46,140 bases of DNA, from NCBI GenBank assembly GCA_018970245.1, contig JAGWWT010000008.1, forward strand, positions 1 through 46,140, in the 5' to 3' direction. Every line of letters begins with the position of its first letter. Within the stretch, counting starts at the first letter, position 1. The translations under genes and the position numbers were made by a program. Source of the DNA: Patescibacteria group bacterium. GTDB taxonomy: Bacteria; Patescibacteriota; Minisyncoccia; Phycocordibacterales; PALSA-1337. Under the pieces are notes generated by a model, which made no database searches, was not told the DNA's origin, and saw nothing but the letters and a program-made list of their open reading frames with translations. Positions 23,254-31,439 of this stretch are shown here, one piece after another.

Positions 23254-23910
23254 ATGGCCAGTCCGATGAAGCTCGTCACCCACAGCGGCGGTTGCTGTGG
23301 TGTTCACGTCATCTACAATTTCGGCTTCCACGGTCCCGACGCCCGCAACTTCGAGTCGGAGAACGCTTACCGTGCTGAAGGCCACCAAGGCGGCCCCGTC
23401 ACTATGATGGAGACTCGTGTCGAAGCTCTGGATCGTCTGCTCCTCGTCTTTGACAATACCTATGGTGATCAGCGCAATGTTCAGGGCGGTCGGGGCACCG
23501 GCGGTGCTCGAATCGTTGAAGTCTGTCTCAACGAGCGACAGGTCGGAGCGTGGCGTCAGCCGTTGCTTGATCGTGGCTTCTTCGAGGCTTTCGACTTTGC
23601 CAATCGGAACAGCGGCCTTCGGGTTTACATGTTCTTCCGCTATGTCGAAAGCGATGCGCGTACCATCAACATGTCGCGTGCTCTTCGTCCGATGAATCGG
23701 GAACAGATCGTCCAGATCAACGCCCGTCCGGCTGTGCCTCCTGCCGCCGTCGTGGCGACGGAATACTACGCCCATCTTCAGAATGGTGGTCGTCGTGGTC
23801 CGTTCGACAGTCGGGGCGGTGTTCGTCTGGCTTACCCCCGTGTTCGTCGGATCGACCGTCGCTTGATCAACTCCGACGGCACTTCGACGTGGCAAATCGC
23901 GGAGGGCTAA
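23254..23910 (+). CDS. H-GG-CCG family protein, long member
   Basis: This 218-aa protein carries HSGGCCGVHVIYNF (residues 10-23), and near residue 120 FANRNSGLRVYMFFRY. Two smaller proteins at 31695 and 32020 share both motifs in the same order (HGGKCCG and HGGDCCG; SFVNGNSGN and RFVNCNTGN). Paired cysteines next to His and Gly suggest metal or thiol chemistry, which is an inference. The C-terminal 70 residues are Arg/Gly/Pro rich. RBS AAGGAAG precedes the start. The family is not one I can name. Confidence 0.7.
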   Translation: MASPMKLVTHSGGCCGVHVIYNFGFHGPDARNFESENAYRAEGHQGGPVTMMETRVEALDRLLLVFDNTYGDQRNVQGGRGTGGARIVEVCLNERQVGAWRQPLLDRGFFEAFDFANRNSGLRVYMFFRYVESDARTINMSRALRPMNREQIVQINARPAVPPAAVVATEYYAHLQNGGRRGPFDSRGGVRLAYPRVRRIDRRLINSDGTSTWQIAEG

Positions 23911-23911
23911 T

Positions 23912-24256
23912 ATGCTGCCTTTCTTCATCTATTTCGCCGGCATCGCAGAAGCTCTGAAGGACTTTTCGATCTTCGGGGCTGTGTTGATCGTTGGTGCCAT
24001 CGCCATCAATTTTTCGATTGATCTTGCAGAAGGGGGGAACTCTGCTTCACAAAACTTTGTGAAGAAGTCGAAGTGGCTTCTTGCTGTGACGCTGTTCTTC
24101 GCCATCTTCACCCCGTCGCAGCAGACGGTGTACGAGATGATCGCCGGCGAAGTCGCCCAAACGGTCGTCGAAACCGACACCGCCAAGAAGGCTCTCACTG
24201 TCGTCAACAACTGGCTGGATTCTGAATCCGTCAAGATCAAGGAGGATAAGAAGTGA
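23912..24256 (+). CDS. Two-span membrane protein
   Basis: This 114-aa protein has hydrophobic segments at residues 1-34 (FSIFGAVLIVGAIAINFSI) and 54-70 (WLLAVTLFFAIFTPS). A helical, acidic C-terminal tail ends IKEDKK. The FTPSQQTVYEMIAGE junction after the second helix recurs, in my memory, in uncharacterised phage membrane proteins. It starts 1 nt after the preceding stop and overlaps the next GTG start (GTGA). It may anchor or support the products of the surrounding genes at the membrane, which is an inference from co-location. Confidence 0.7.
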   Translation: MLPFFIYFAGIAEALKDFSIFGAVLIVGAIAINFSIDLAEGGNSASQNFVKKSKWLLAVTLFFAIFTPSQQTVYEMIAGEVAQTVVETDTAKKALTVVNNWLDSESVKIKEDKK

Positions 24257-25242
24257 ACAAACCTCTTCACTGGCTCGACTTCGACTACGATCCGAAGACG
24301 GACCCCAACACTGTCGACAAGGCTGTCGAGTGGCTGAAGAAGGAGGGCAGCAACTTCTGCGGCACCGCCAACTTCGCTGTCTTCTCCTCCGATGGCACCC
24401 ACAAGGAGAAGTTCGGCGCGGCCTGTCACTGGGACATTGGCAACGCTCTCAACATTCCTGCTGGTTACCGGGATTGTGTCGCCACGGAGATTCAGCAGAC
24501 CGGGGAGCGCAAACCGGAGTTCCAAAGGGGTGGTGGCGACTTCGAGTTGTTCCTTCAATGGCTGATCCATTCGTCGGTGTTCACTCCCTATATCCTCAAC
24601 CGTGACGACTCGAAGTCGTTGAAGAAGGGGATCGTCATTTCGTCGGATATTCCGACCCAGTTGTTGCAGAATCTCTGCATCATCGGTCGTTATACGACGG
24701 AAGCCCATGCAGGGGCCTTTGAAGCCTTCCGGTTTTTCGTGGAAAAGGGCTTCCTTCCCGAGGTTGCCTTCAGCATTGCCTTCCACACGCCGACCCGCAA
24801 CCAGTCTGTCTTCGACCCCAAGGTTCGGAACATCTACAACTACACCAGCCATTGTGCGTGGGGTTTGTGGGGCAATACGAAGGCGTTCAACAACTTCGTC
24901 AATCGCAAATTCGTCGGCCTCATTCCGAAGCAGACGTATCGCCAGATCGCTTCGATCATGGGCGGTTCGAAGCTGTGTTACGAAAAGGGCACGACGCCCC
25001 CACAGTCGACGTCTTGTCCGACGTTCATCAACCAGCTTCTGACGTTTGACGACTTCCGTAAAGAGCTGTCGAAGTTCCGCAAGGAAGACACCTCTGCTCC
25101 CGTCATCGTCAACCCCTTTGCCCCTCGCACCACTGTCACCGTTCGGCCCGAGCATTCGAGCTGCATCGAAATGGCAGAATTCATCCTTCCCTACCTCAAC
25201 GAGAAAGGTCTCGTCAATGTCTATGCTCACCAATTCGGCTAA
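24253..25242 (+). CDS. Unknown protein at the head of the peptide-ligase module
   Basis: This 329-aa protein starts at a GTG (24253) overlapping the previous stop, with AAGGAGGA 8 nt upstream. It begins NKPLHWLDFDYDPKTD, carries several cysteines (NFCGT, AACHW, RDCVA), and has an aromatic middle (NYTSHCAWGLWGNTKAF). No known motif was recognised. Its 3' end overlaps the class I amidotransferase start by 26 nt. The tight coupling suggests it works in the same pathway. Confidence 0.7.
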   Translation: MNKPLHWLDFDYDPKTDPNTVDKAVEWLKKEGSNFCGTANFAVFSSDGTHKEKFGAACHWDIGNALNIPAGYRDCVATEIQQTGERKPEFQRGGGDFELFLQWLIHSSVFTPYILNRDDSKSLKKGIVISSDIPTQLLQNLCIIGRYTTEAHAGAFEAFRFFVEKGFLPEVAFSIAFHTPTRNQSVFDPKVRNIYNYTSHCAWGLWGNTKAFNNFVNRKFVGLIPKQTYRQIASIMGGSKLCYEKGTTPPQSTSCPTFINQLLTFDDFRKELSKFRKEDTSAPVIVNPFAPRTTVTVRPEHSSCIEMAEFILPYLNEKGLVNVYAHQFG

Positions 25243-26053
25243 GGCCGTCAAACTCAAAGAAGGTCTGCACTCGGCGACGCCCTACAACCACACGGATATT
25301 CCCGACTTCGGTGGTCTCAAGGTCTTCGTCCTGCCCGGTGCCTTCTATGGTTCGTGTTGCGCCCTGATGGCCGAAGCCGGCTGCATCAAGGCTGACAGCA
25401 TCGCTGACGCTGACATCGTGGTCTTCGTCGGTGGCGAAGATGTCAACCCCATTCTCTACAACGAGAAGCCGGTCAACTCGACCTACTTCACCCCCAGCCG
25501 GGATCGTGAAGAGGTTATCGCTTACAAGGAAGCGGTTGCTCGTCGCAAGGTGATGTTCGGCATCTGTCGCGGCGCCCAGTTCCTTCACGTGATGAACGGC
25601 GGCAAGCTGTGGCAGGACGTTGACGGTCACGCTGGTCGGCCCCATCAGATGTTGGACGTCGAAACCGACACCTTCCTCACTGTTACGTCGCTGCATCATC
25701 AGATGCTCCGTGACAATCCCCGTCTCAACATCGTCGGCATCAGCGTCGAACAGCGCACCACTCGCTTCGAGGCGGAAAACGAGGTCGTTCACGTCGGCGA
25801 AAACAGCGTCCAGCCGGGTCTGGAAATCGAGGCCGGCTACTACACCGACAGCCGCTGCTTCTTCGTGCAGGGCCATCCCGAGATCGGCACCCCCCAGTAT
25901 CGTTCGTGGACGATGAACAAGCTGTTCGACTTCTACGAGGAAGCTGTGATGGGTGACGAAGGTCCCGACCCTGACACCACCCCGACTGTCATCGGTCTGC
26001 TGACGCATCAGCCGTCGGCGCTTGAGACGGAGGTTCTTGGTCAGATCGGCTAA
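25217..26053 (+). CDS. Class I glutamine amidotransferase-like (gamma-glutamyl hydrolase type)
   Basis: The start at 25217 (MSMLTNSAKAV) is favoured by AAAGG upstream; 25223 is also possible. The 278-aa product has a strand-rich start (VFVLPGAFYGSC), the GG of VVFVGGEDVN, the nucleophile elbow FGICRGAQFL (Cys117) and the His-Glu pair QGHPEIG (H220, E222). This is the complete Cys-His-Glu triad of the family. Members release ammonia from glutamine or cleave gamma-glutamyl bonds (PuuD-like). Beside ligases it probably supplies ammonia or trims the ligation product. Confidence 0.85.
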   Translation: MSMLTNSAKAVKLKEGLHSATPYNHTDIPDFGGLKVFVLPGAFYGSCCALMAEAGCIKADSIADADIVVFVGGEDVNPILYNEKPVNSTYFTPSRDREEVIAYKEAVARRKVMFGICRGAQFLHVMNGGKLWQDVDGHAGRPHQMLDVETDTFLTVTSLHHQMLRDNPRLNIVGISVEQRTTRFEAENEVVHVGENSVQPGLEIEAGYYTDSRCFFVQGHPEIGTPQYRSWTMNKLFDFYEEAVMGDEGPDPDTTPTVIGLLTHQPSALETEVLGQIG

Positions 26054-26082
26054 GTTCAGCAATTCAAAACGGGAGTAAGCCT

Positions 26083-27516
26083 ATGTGTGGTATCGTTGGC
26101 ATGGCTGGTGACATTCAGCACCAGCATCGTCAGATTTTCAAGGACCTGCTGACCATCTGTCAGCTTCGTGGGCGCGACTCCACCGGCGTCGTCCGGGTGA
26201 CGGGGAACAACGAGCCGGTTGGCTTGAAGCGTGTGGGTGTTCCCGAGTTCCTTCTGGAAACGAAGGCATACGACACGATGATCGACCAAGCCGACACCAA
26301 GGTTCTGATCGGCCACTGTCGGGCCAAGACCTACGGTGGGGTCAACATCAAGAACGCTCACCCGTTCGAGCATGGCAACATCATCGGCGTCCACAACGGC
26401 ACCCTCAAGGGTCACTACAGCATGGAGCGCTACCGCGACTTCGATGTGGACAGCGACCTCCTGTATTGGCACATCAGCGAATACGGTGTCGATGCCACCA
26501 TCCCGAAGCTCGACGAAGACGGCGCTTGGGCGTTGGTGTGGTGGGACAAGCAAGCCGCCACGCTCAACTTCCTGAAGAACAAGAGCCGTCCGCTCTACTT
26601 CACCTACACGAAGGACATGAAGGTGATGTTCTGGGCGTCGGAGCCGTGGTGGTTCGGCGCAGTCAGCCGCAAGACTGACCTGTGGGCCGGCAACGAAGAA
26701 GGGCACGTCTTCCTTCCGCTGGAAAACGACAAGCTGATGTCGTTCGAGATCAACAAGCTCGGCGTCGAACCCAACAAAATCTTCACGTTGAAAACGATGA
26801 AGGAGTTGAAGGGGGAGGTTCGAGGTTACACGGGAAACTATCGCAGCCATGGCTGGACTGGGGTGGAGTATCACGGTTCTTCCCATAACGGAGGGCAGGT
26901 AGCCGACCCTTTCAAGTCGGCAAGGGAAAGCGCAAAAACGCTTCTCGGAAAACTCGACGACAGCACGGACGACATTCCGTTTACAATGGGAAGCAAGCCA
27001 CTCCCCCTCCCGCCCCGAAAGCCGGTGGGCACGCAGACTCCGGGCGTGTCTGGGAGTACAGCGCCGTCTGTGAAAAAATCCGAGACATCTTCGTTGAGTC
27101 ATTCGGCTTCACCGACGGCCTTGACGAGTTCCATCTCTACTGCGCGGCCAAAGCTGTCATTGGTGAGCAATGCTTCGCCGGCCTCTCAGCAGGGAAGCAG
27201 CGAAAGCACCTCCGGAAAGCCCAGCGGCACCTGCATGACCTCCAAAGCTCCGTCGAACTTGATCGTCAAAACTTCACTTCGTGAAGTGGCGGGGTTGGAA
27301 TTCATCACCGACCACAAGACGGGGCGTGAATGGGAAACTTCGTTCTTCGATGAACAGACTGGTGGGTGCTGCTGCTTTTGCCGCGAACCCATCGGAGACC
27401 TCGCCGAAGTCGAAGAAATCTTCATCCGCGTCAACACTCCCGGCTTCCCTGCCGACGACGACATCTCCTTCATCTGTTCGTCGTGCCTCACTTCTTCCAA
27501 CACCGGAACCTGTTAA
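26083..27516 (+). CDS. Class II (Ntn) glutamine amidotransferase with frame anomaly and C-terminal zinc-ribbon-like part
   Basis: The N-terminal Cys2 (MCGIVGMAG) is the expected nucleophile. RGRDSTG (29-35), GHCRAKTYG (about 77) and VHNGTL complete the Ntn glutaminase pattern. Residues to about 300 look like a sound enzyme domain. From about 27000 to 27284 this frame becomes Ser/Thr/Pro-rich with atypical codons, while the -1 frame reads like a normal protein. After that the frame is again convincing and ends with a CCCFCREPIGD...FICSSCL zinc-ribbon-like module. The real gene structure may be glutaminase plus a frameshifted domain, with the ribbon as a separate gene (ATG at 27235). The 477-aa single reading should not be trusted. 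Confidence 0.75.
   Translation: MCGIVGMAGDIQHQHRQIFKDLLTICQLRGRDSTGVVRVTGNNEPVGLKRVGVPEFLLETKAYDTMIDQADTKVLIGHCRAKTYGGVNIKNAHPFEHGNIIGVHNGTLKGHYSMERYRDFDVDSDLLYWHISEYGVDATIPKLDEDGAWALVWWDKQAATLNFLKNKSRPLYFTYTKDMKVMFWASEPWWFGAVSRKTDLWAGNEEGHVFLPLENDKLMSFEINKLGVEPNKIFTLKTMKELKGEVRGYTGNYRSHGWTGVEYHGSSHNGGQVADPFKSARESAKTLLGKLDDSTDDIPFTMGSKPLPLPPRKPVGTQTPGVSGSTAPSVKKSETSSLSHSASPTALTSSISTARPKLSLVSNASPASQQGSSESTSGKPSGTCMTSKAPSNLIVKTSLREVAGLEFITDHKTGREWETSFFDEQTGGCCCFCREPIGDLAEVEEIFIRVNTPGFPADDDISFICSSCLTSSNTGTC
26889..27284 (+). other. Open -1 frame with coding character inside the amidotransferase gene
   Basis: This frame is open from just after a TAA at 26886 to the TGA at 27282, but has no ATG, GTG or TTG start. 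From about 27045 it reads VWEYSAVCEKIRDIFVESFG, then FHLYCAAKAVIGEQCFAGLS and RKHLRKAQRHLHDLQSS. This is a plausible helical domain with C-ending codons like its neighbours (GTC TGG GAG TAC AGC GCC GTC). It could be reached by a -1 ribosomal shift, or the contig may hold an indel. Confidence 0.5.
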
Positions 27517-27588
27517 CGTCGACACAGTGATTACTGTCGTCTTCGTTCTTCTTTTTTGTTCTCTCTTTTTTCTTTGAGGAGTTATCCT

Positions 27589-28578
27589 ATGACCAAGTTC
27601 ACCATCGGCGCCGACCCTGAACTGTTCGTCAAGCAAGACGGCGTTGCCGTGTCGGCACATGACCTCATTCCGGGCACCAAGAAGGCTCCTCACCCTGTGA
27701 AGGACGGTGCTGTGCAGGTCGACGGCACCGCGTTGGAGTTCAACATCGACCCGACTCCGCTGAACACCGGGACGGACAAGGAAGCCTTCAATCAGCGCAT
27801 CATTTCGGTGATGGCGCAGATGAAGGAAATGGTGTCCCAGAAGGGGAAATACTCCTTCAATCTGTCGCCGGTGCAGGACTACAGCGACGAATATCTGGCG
27901 TCGCTTCCTCCCGAGGCTGTCGAGCTGGGCTGCGACCCCGACTACAACGCCTACACCCTCCTTCCGAATCCGCGTCCCGACGTCAAGCTGCCGTTCCGTA
28001 CCGGCTCGGGTCACATCCACATCGGCTGGGGTGCTGACATTCCCGTCGACAATCCCGACCACATTTCCATCTGTGCCAACTTCATCAAGGTGATGGATCT
28101 CATCGTCGGCTTCTACATGACCATCATCGACCGTGACGGTGCTCGCCGTCGTGAGCTGTACGGCAAGGCCGGCGCCTTCCGTCCGAAGTCGTATGGGGTT
28201 GAGTACCGCACCCCGTCGAACGTGTGGCTGTCGTCGGTCGGTCGTCGTCGTTTCATCTTCGAGGCGACGAAGAAGGCGGTGTGGGTGGCGTCGACGCCCT
28301 ACGACTTGCCGAAGATTTTCCGTGTTTGCTACGGTATCCACAAGACGCAGGAAGAGGCCGAGCAGTACATTCAGGACGTCATCAACAACGGCGACTACGA
28401 GGCGGCTTACGAAGGTCTTCGCGGTATCGGTCGTGGGTTGCAGTATTGGGACGAAAGTTCCGATGCCAATCTGCAAGCTGAGCTTCGCAGTCGTCGGGCC
28501 TATGAGGCGAAGAAGAAGATCGACGAAGATGGGGTGAAGCCTGTCGAGACCGGCAAGAAGCCCAAGGCTGCCGCATAA
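27589..28578 (+). CDS. COOH-NH2 ligase, phiEco32-type (amidoligase type 2)
   Basis: The ATG at 27589 follows GAGGAG. The 329-aa protein opens TKFTIGADPELFVK, the hallmark start of the phiEco32-like amidoligase group. TGSGHIHIGW (residues 138-147) supplies the metal- and ATP-binding histidines, and GVEYRTPSNVWL the Glu-Arg of the glutamine-synthetase-like fold. Published comparative work (Iyer and colleagues, amidoligases) places these enzymes with amidotransferases and ATP-grasp proteins, as seen here. They should join a carboxyl to an amine using ATP. The substrate is unknown. Confidence 0.85.
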   Translation: MTKFTIGADPELFVKQDGVAVSAHDLIPGTKKAPHPVKDGAVQVDGTALEFNIDPTPLNTGTDKEAFNQRIISVMAQMKEMVSQKGKYSFNLSPVQDYSDEYLASLPPEAVELGCDPDYNAYTLLPNPRPDVKLPFRTGSGHIHIGWGADIPVDNPDHISICANFIKVMDLIVGFYMTIIDRDGARRRELYGKAGAFRPKSYGVEYRTPSNVWLSSVGRRRFIFEATKKAVWVASTPYDLPKIFRVCYGIHKTQEEAEQYIQDVINNGDYEAAYEGLRGIGRGLQYWDESSDANLQAELRSRRAYEAKKKIDEDGVKPVETGKKPKAAA

Positions 28579-28587
28579 GGAGGACTT

Positions 28588-29250
28588 ATGTCTGAAAAGA
28601 ACCCTATCTTTTGGGAAGACGCCCAACAAGCGATTGACCGAATCAGTGGTACCTACGTCACCTACGACAGTATGCCGGCCTATGTCGACAATATCAACGG
28701 CGGCCGTGATGGTGGTACTCTGTCTGCTGATCTACTGTTTCGACACAGTGGTGAGCGGAAGACAGTTCCCCTGTCTGATCCCGGCTTCCGTCGTTTCCGT
28801 CTTCTCCCGATGACTGGTTGGGTCAACAACGTCAAGTGGAAGAAGGCTCTGCTGGTCGAACGTCGGCCTGTTCGTCGCACCCGTCATGGGTATACCAACG
28901 ACAGCATCCAAGTCGGCGACATCACCCGAGGCTTCTACGAAGTCCAGTGGAGGAACTACAACTATGACATTGTCACCCGAGACGCTGGGTATGCCGAGGC
29001 ACATCAGGGAGTTTTTCCTCCACTCGAAGCCGTGCTCTCTCTGCTGCGAGAGGGAGACACAATCGCCGTTTCCCCTTTGTTCGCAGTGCATCGGGACGAT
29101 CTCGGTCTTCGCTGGCTTTATCGCCTTGGAAATCGCGTGGGTTTGTTTCCTGATGCGACTACCCTTCTTCTGATGAAGGCTCACGCCTATCTTCGTGAAG
29201 AAATCATCAACCATCCTCCCATTGCGGTGACGAATTTGAGGGAGTTCTGA
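28588..29250 (+). CDS. Unknown protein inside the peptide-ligase module
   Basis: This 220-aa protein has a strong RBS (AGGAGGA). It begins MSEKNPIFWEDAQQAIDRIS and has a beta-rich middle with many Arg (KKALLVERRPVRRTRHG, then QVGDITRGFYEVQWRNYNYD). A helical C-terminal half follows, with LRWLYRLGNRVGLFPDATTL. No catalytic motif was recognised. It lies between two amidoligases with 9 and 1 nt gaps and could be a partner or substrate-binding subunit. Confidence 0.7.
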   Translation: MSEKNPIFWEDAQQAIDRISGTYVTYDSMPAYVDNINGGRDGGTLSADLLFRHSGERKTVPLSDPGFRRFRLLPMTGWVNNVKWKKALLVERRPVRRTRHGYTNDSIQVGDITRGFYEVQWRNYNYDIVTRDAGYAEAHQGVFPPLEAVLSLLREGDTIAVSPLFAVHRDDLGLRWLYRLGNRVGLFPDATTLLLMKAHAYLREEIINHPPIAVTNLREF

Positions 29251-29251
29251 T

Positions 29252-30646
29252 ATGTCTTTCATTGAGAAGTATGTGGAAGGAGGGGACCTCAAGAAGATGA
29301 TCCCCCATTTCGAAATGAATCGGCCCGTTGCTCCTTCCAACGGTCTTGCTGACGTCGGCCTTGAGCTGGAAATGGAAGGGCGTGGCCTTCCGTCGGCTGG
29401 CGCTGTTGCCGGTCTGATCGCTCCGAAGAGCAACTCCACGTGGATCACTCACAATGACGGCAGTCTTCGTGGCGAGTCGTTGGAGTACGTTCTCGAACGT
29501 CCTTGCTTCGGCAACGAGATCGAACACATGGTCGGTGGGTTGTATACCTACTTCGGTCGGACTCGGTTCAATCTGTCCAATCGGTGTTCGACTCACGTCC
29601 ACGTCAACATCGGCGGCTACAAGGTCAACGAACTGACTTCGGTCATTCTCCTGTGGTCGATCTTCGAGGACATGCTGGTTCGGTGGTGTGGTGAACAGCG
29701 GACTACGAATCACTTTTGTCTCGGCTTCAAGGACACCAACGCTACGGTCGACGCATGGGATCGAGGTCTGAAGGACGGCGACTTCAACTTCACTGAAGGT
29801 ATGAAGTACACCGCTCTCAACCTCCGTCCCATCTTCGAGCGGGGCAGCGTCGAGTTCCGCACGATGCGGGCTGAAGAAAAACCGGACAACATCATCGAGT
29901 GGGCGAAGTTCTGCCTTGCCTTGGTTCGGTTCGCCAAGCAGAACTACAAGAATCCCTACGACATTGCTCACGCTTTATCGGAGCGTGGTGGTCTTGAGAT
30001 GTTCGCCAACATCTGCGAATCGGGTGGTATCAGCGGCGACTTCTTCGATGGTGTCATCGGTCTTCCCGGCAACGAAAACTTCAACATTCTGTCGGTGGAA
30101 AACTTCCGACGAACGCAGAAGTTGGCTCTCGGCTATCCGTGGTACGACTGGATTCCTGAGATCGACAAAGTGCACGTTCCCAACCCTTTCGGTAGGGGCG
30201 TTCCTGAAGCCCCGCAACCTGCTCGCCCTCGTGCAGCTCCTCAACCGAGGGGCCGCAGGAACGACTTCCTTGAACCAGATGAAGACGATGTTGGTCCTGC
30301 TGCGTTCAATATGGACCAGATTCTTGGACAAAATCAGGACGATCCGCCGCAACCTGATGAAGGTCTTGTGCAGCGTGCTCAGCAGATTTTGGCCAACGGG
30401 AGGGCAGAAGCAGCAGGTCGTAACCAAAATTTGGGTGAGCTTCTTCAGCAGGCTGAAAATCAGCTGCGTATGAATCCATTGCAACAAAGGGTTCGTATCG
30501 CTGAAGTACTACAGGTCAACGATCCTTGGTTCAATCCTCCGGTTGTTGATCCTATCGCACCGCCCCCACAAGAGCGGATTCGTATTCGTCCTGGGCCTGC
30601 TCCTTTCCCCGATCACCGTCTCGACCCTGAAGACCCTGGCTTCTAA
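29252..30646 (+). CDS. Amidoligase family protein with long disordered tail
   Basis: This 464-aa protein has the amidoligase landmarks: GLELEMEG (residues 36-43), then RCSTHVHVNIG with H115 and H117, and SVEFRTM with E201 and R203. These are the expected metal and ATP ligands of the glutamine-synthetase-like fold. From about residue 300 the sequence turns Pro/Gln/Arg rich (VPEAPQPARPRAAPQPRGRR) and then helical with many Gln. Neither part is usual for the core family and both could bind partners. It ends 9 nt before the ATP-grasp gene. Confidence 0.82.
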   Translation: MSFIEKYVEGGDLKKMIPHFEMNRPVAPSNGLADVGLELEMEGRGLPSAGAVAGLIAPKSNSTWITHNDGSLRGESLEYVLERPCFGNEIEHMVGGLYTYFGRTRFNLSNRCSTHVHVNIGGYKVNELTSVILLWSIFEDMLVRWCGEQRTTNHFCLGFKDTNATVDAWDRGLKDGDFNFTEGMKYTALNLRPIFERGSVEFRTMRAEEKPDNIIEWAKFCLALVRFAKQNYKNPYDIAHALSERGGLEMFANICESGGISGDFFDGVIGLPGNENFNILSVENFRRTQKLALGYPWYDWIPEIDKVHVPNPFGRGVPEAPQPARPRAAPQPRGRRNDFLEPDEDDVGPAAFNMDQILGQNQDDPPQPDEGLVQRAQQILANGRAEAAGRNQNLGELLQQAENQLRMNPLQQRVRIAEVLQVNDPWFNPPVVDPIAPPPQERIRIRPGPAPFPDHRLDPEDPGF

Positions 30647-30655
30647 GGAGGTTTT

Positions 30656-31438
30656 ATGCGCAACCCTGTTCGTCGTCAAATCCGTCGTCCCATCAACCGT
30701 GGTCCCCGGACTGTTGTCCTCCCTTACCGGGCGGGCAGCAGGGGGGCTACGGCCCTCGCAGCAGCTCTCGGCTGTCGTGTTCTCCGTCTGGAAGGCAGCC
30801 AATACCGTTATCGTGACGGTGATACCGTGATCAACTGGGGTAACAAAGATGCACACCGACTCTTCCCGCAAGCGCTCAACTCGTCGACCGAAGAAGCAAC
30901 GGACAAGCTCCGGTTCTTCCGTGCTCTCCAAGGTAGTGACATCACTCCTGCATTCTGGACGAATGCCGATGAAATCCCGAATGATGCGTTCCCTATCGTG
31001 TGCCGAACGATCCTCAACGGTCACTCGGGTCGAGGTATCGTCATTGCGGATTCGCGTGATCAGCTGGTGAGGGCACCCCTCTACACCCAGTATGTCAAGA
31101 AGCAGGCAGAGTTCCGCATCCATCTCGGTCGTCGGGGGAATGAGTATGTCACAATCGCCGAACAGCGTAAGGTTCGAGACCCAAATGTCGAGGTCACCGA
31201 CTGGCGAATTCGTAATCACGACAGTGGTTTCATCTTCCAGCGGCAGGGAATCGAAGTACCTGCGAGTGTCCGCGATGTCGCCCGTCTTTGCATTGAAGCG
31301 CTTCGCCTTGATTTCGGAGCAGTTGATGTTATCTATAATGTACGACAGCGACGAGCATACGTTCTAGAGATCAACACCGCTCCCGGTCTTGAGGGCCAGA
31401 CGGTTGAAGACTACGCCTCTTTCTTTCGGAGTTTGTGA
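30656..31438 (+). CDS. ATP-grasp ligase (RimK-like)
   Basis: This 260-aa protein has a strong GGAGG RBS. The flexible Gly loop is LNGHSGRGIVIA (residues 120-131), the central strand QYVKKQAEFRIHLG carries the catalytic Lys/Arg set, and the metal site is YVLEINTAPGLEGQT (E238, N240). These mark an ATP-grasp carboxylate-amine ligase of the RimK/D-Ala-D-Ala type, somewhat short at the N terminus. It should activate a carboxylate as an acyl phosphate and join it to an amine, so it complements the two amidoligases upstream. Confidence 0.85.
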   Translation: MRNPVRRQIRRPINRGPRTVVLPYRAGSRGATALAAALGCRVLRLEGSQYRYRDGDTVINWGNKDAHRLFPQALNSSTEEATDKLRFFRALQGSDITPAFWTNADEIPNDAFPIVCRTILNGHSGRGIVIADSRDQLVRAPLYTQYVKKQAEFRIHLGRRGNEYVTIAEQRKVRDPNVEVTDWRIRNHDSGFIFQRQGIEVPASVRDVARLCIEALRLDFGAVDVIYNVRQRRAYVLEINTAPGLEGQTVEDYASFFRSL

Positions 31439-31439
31439 T

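Noticed and set aside
23929-25257. 442-codon minus-strand ORF opposite the membrane and 24253 genes
   Set aside because: Long open antisense frames are expected in C-ending-codon genes; composition is Arg/Val/Asp-rich and no start signal or neighbour supports it. The same applies to 27274-28629 and 26056-27102.
27516-27560. ACAGT-gatt-ACTGT hairpin followed by T-rich DNA as a terminator
   Set aside because: Only a 5-bp AT-containing stem and the T tract is broken; too weak to call.
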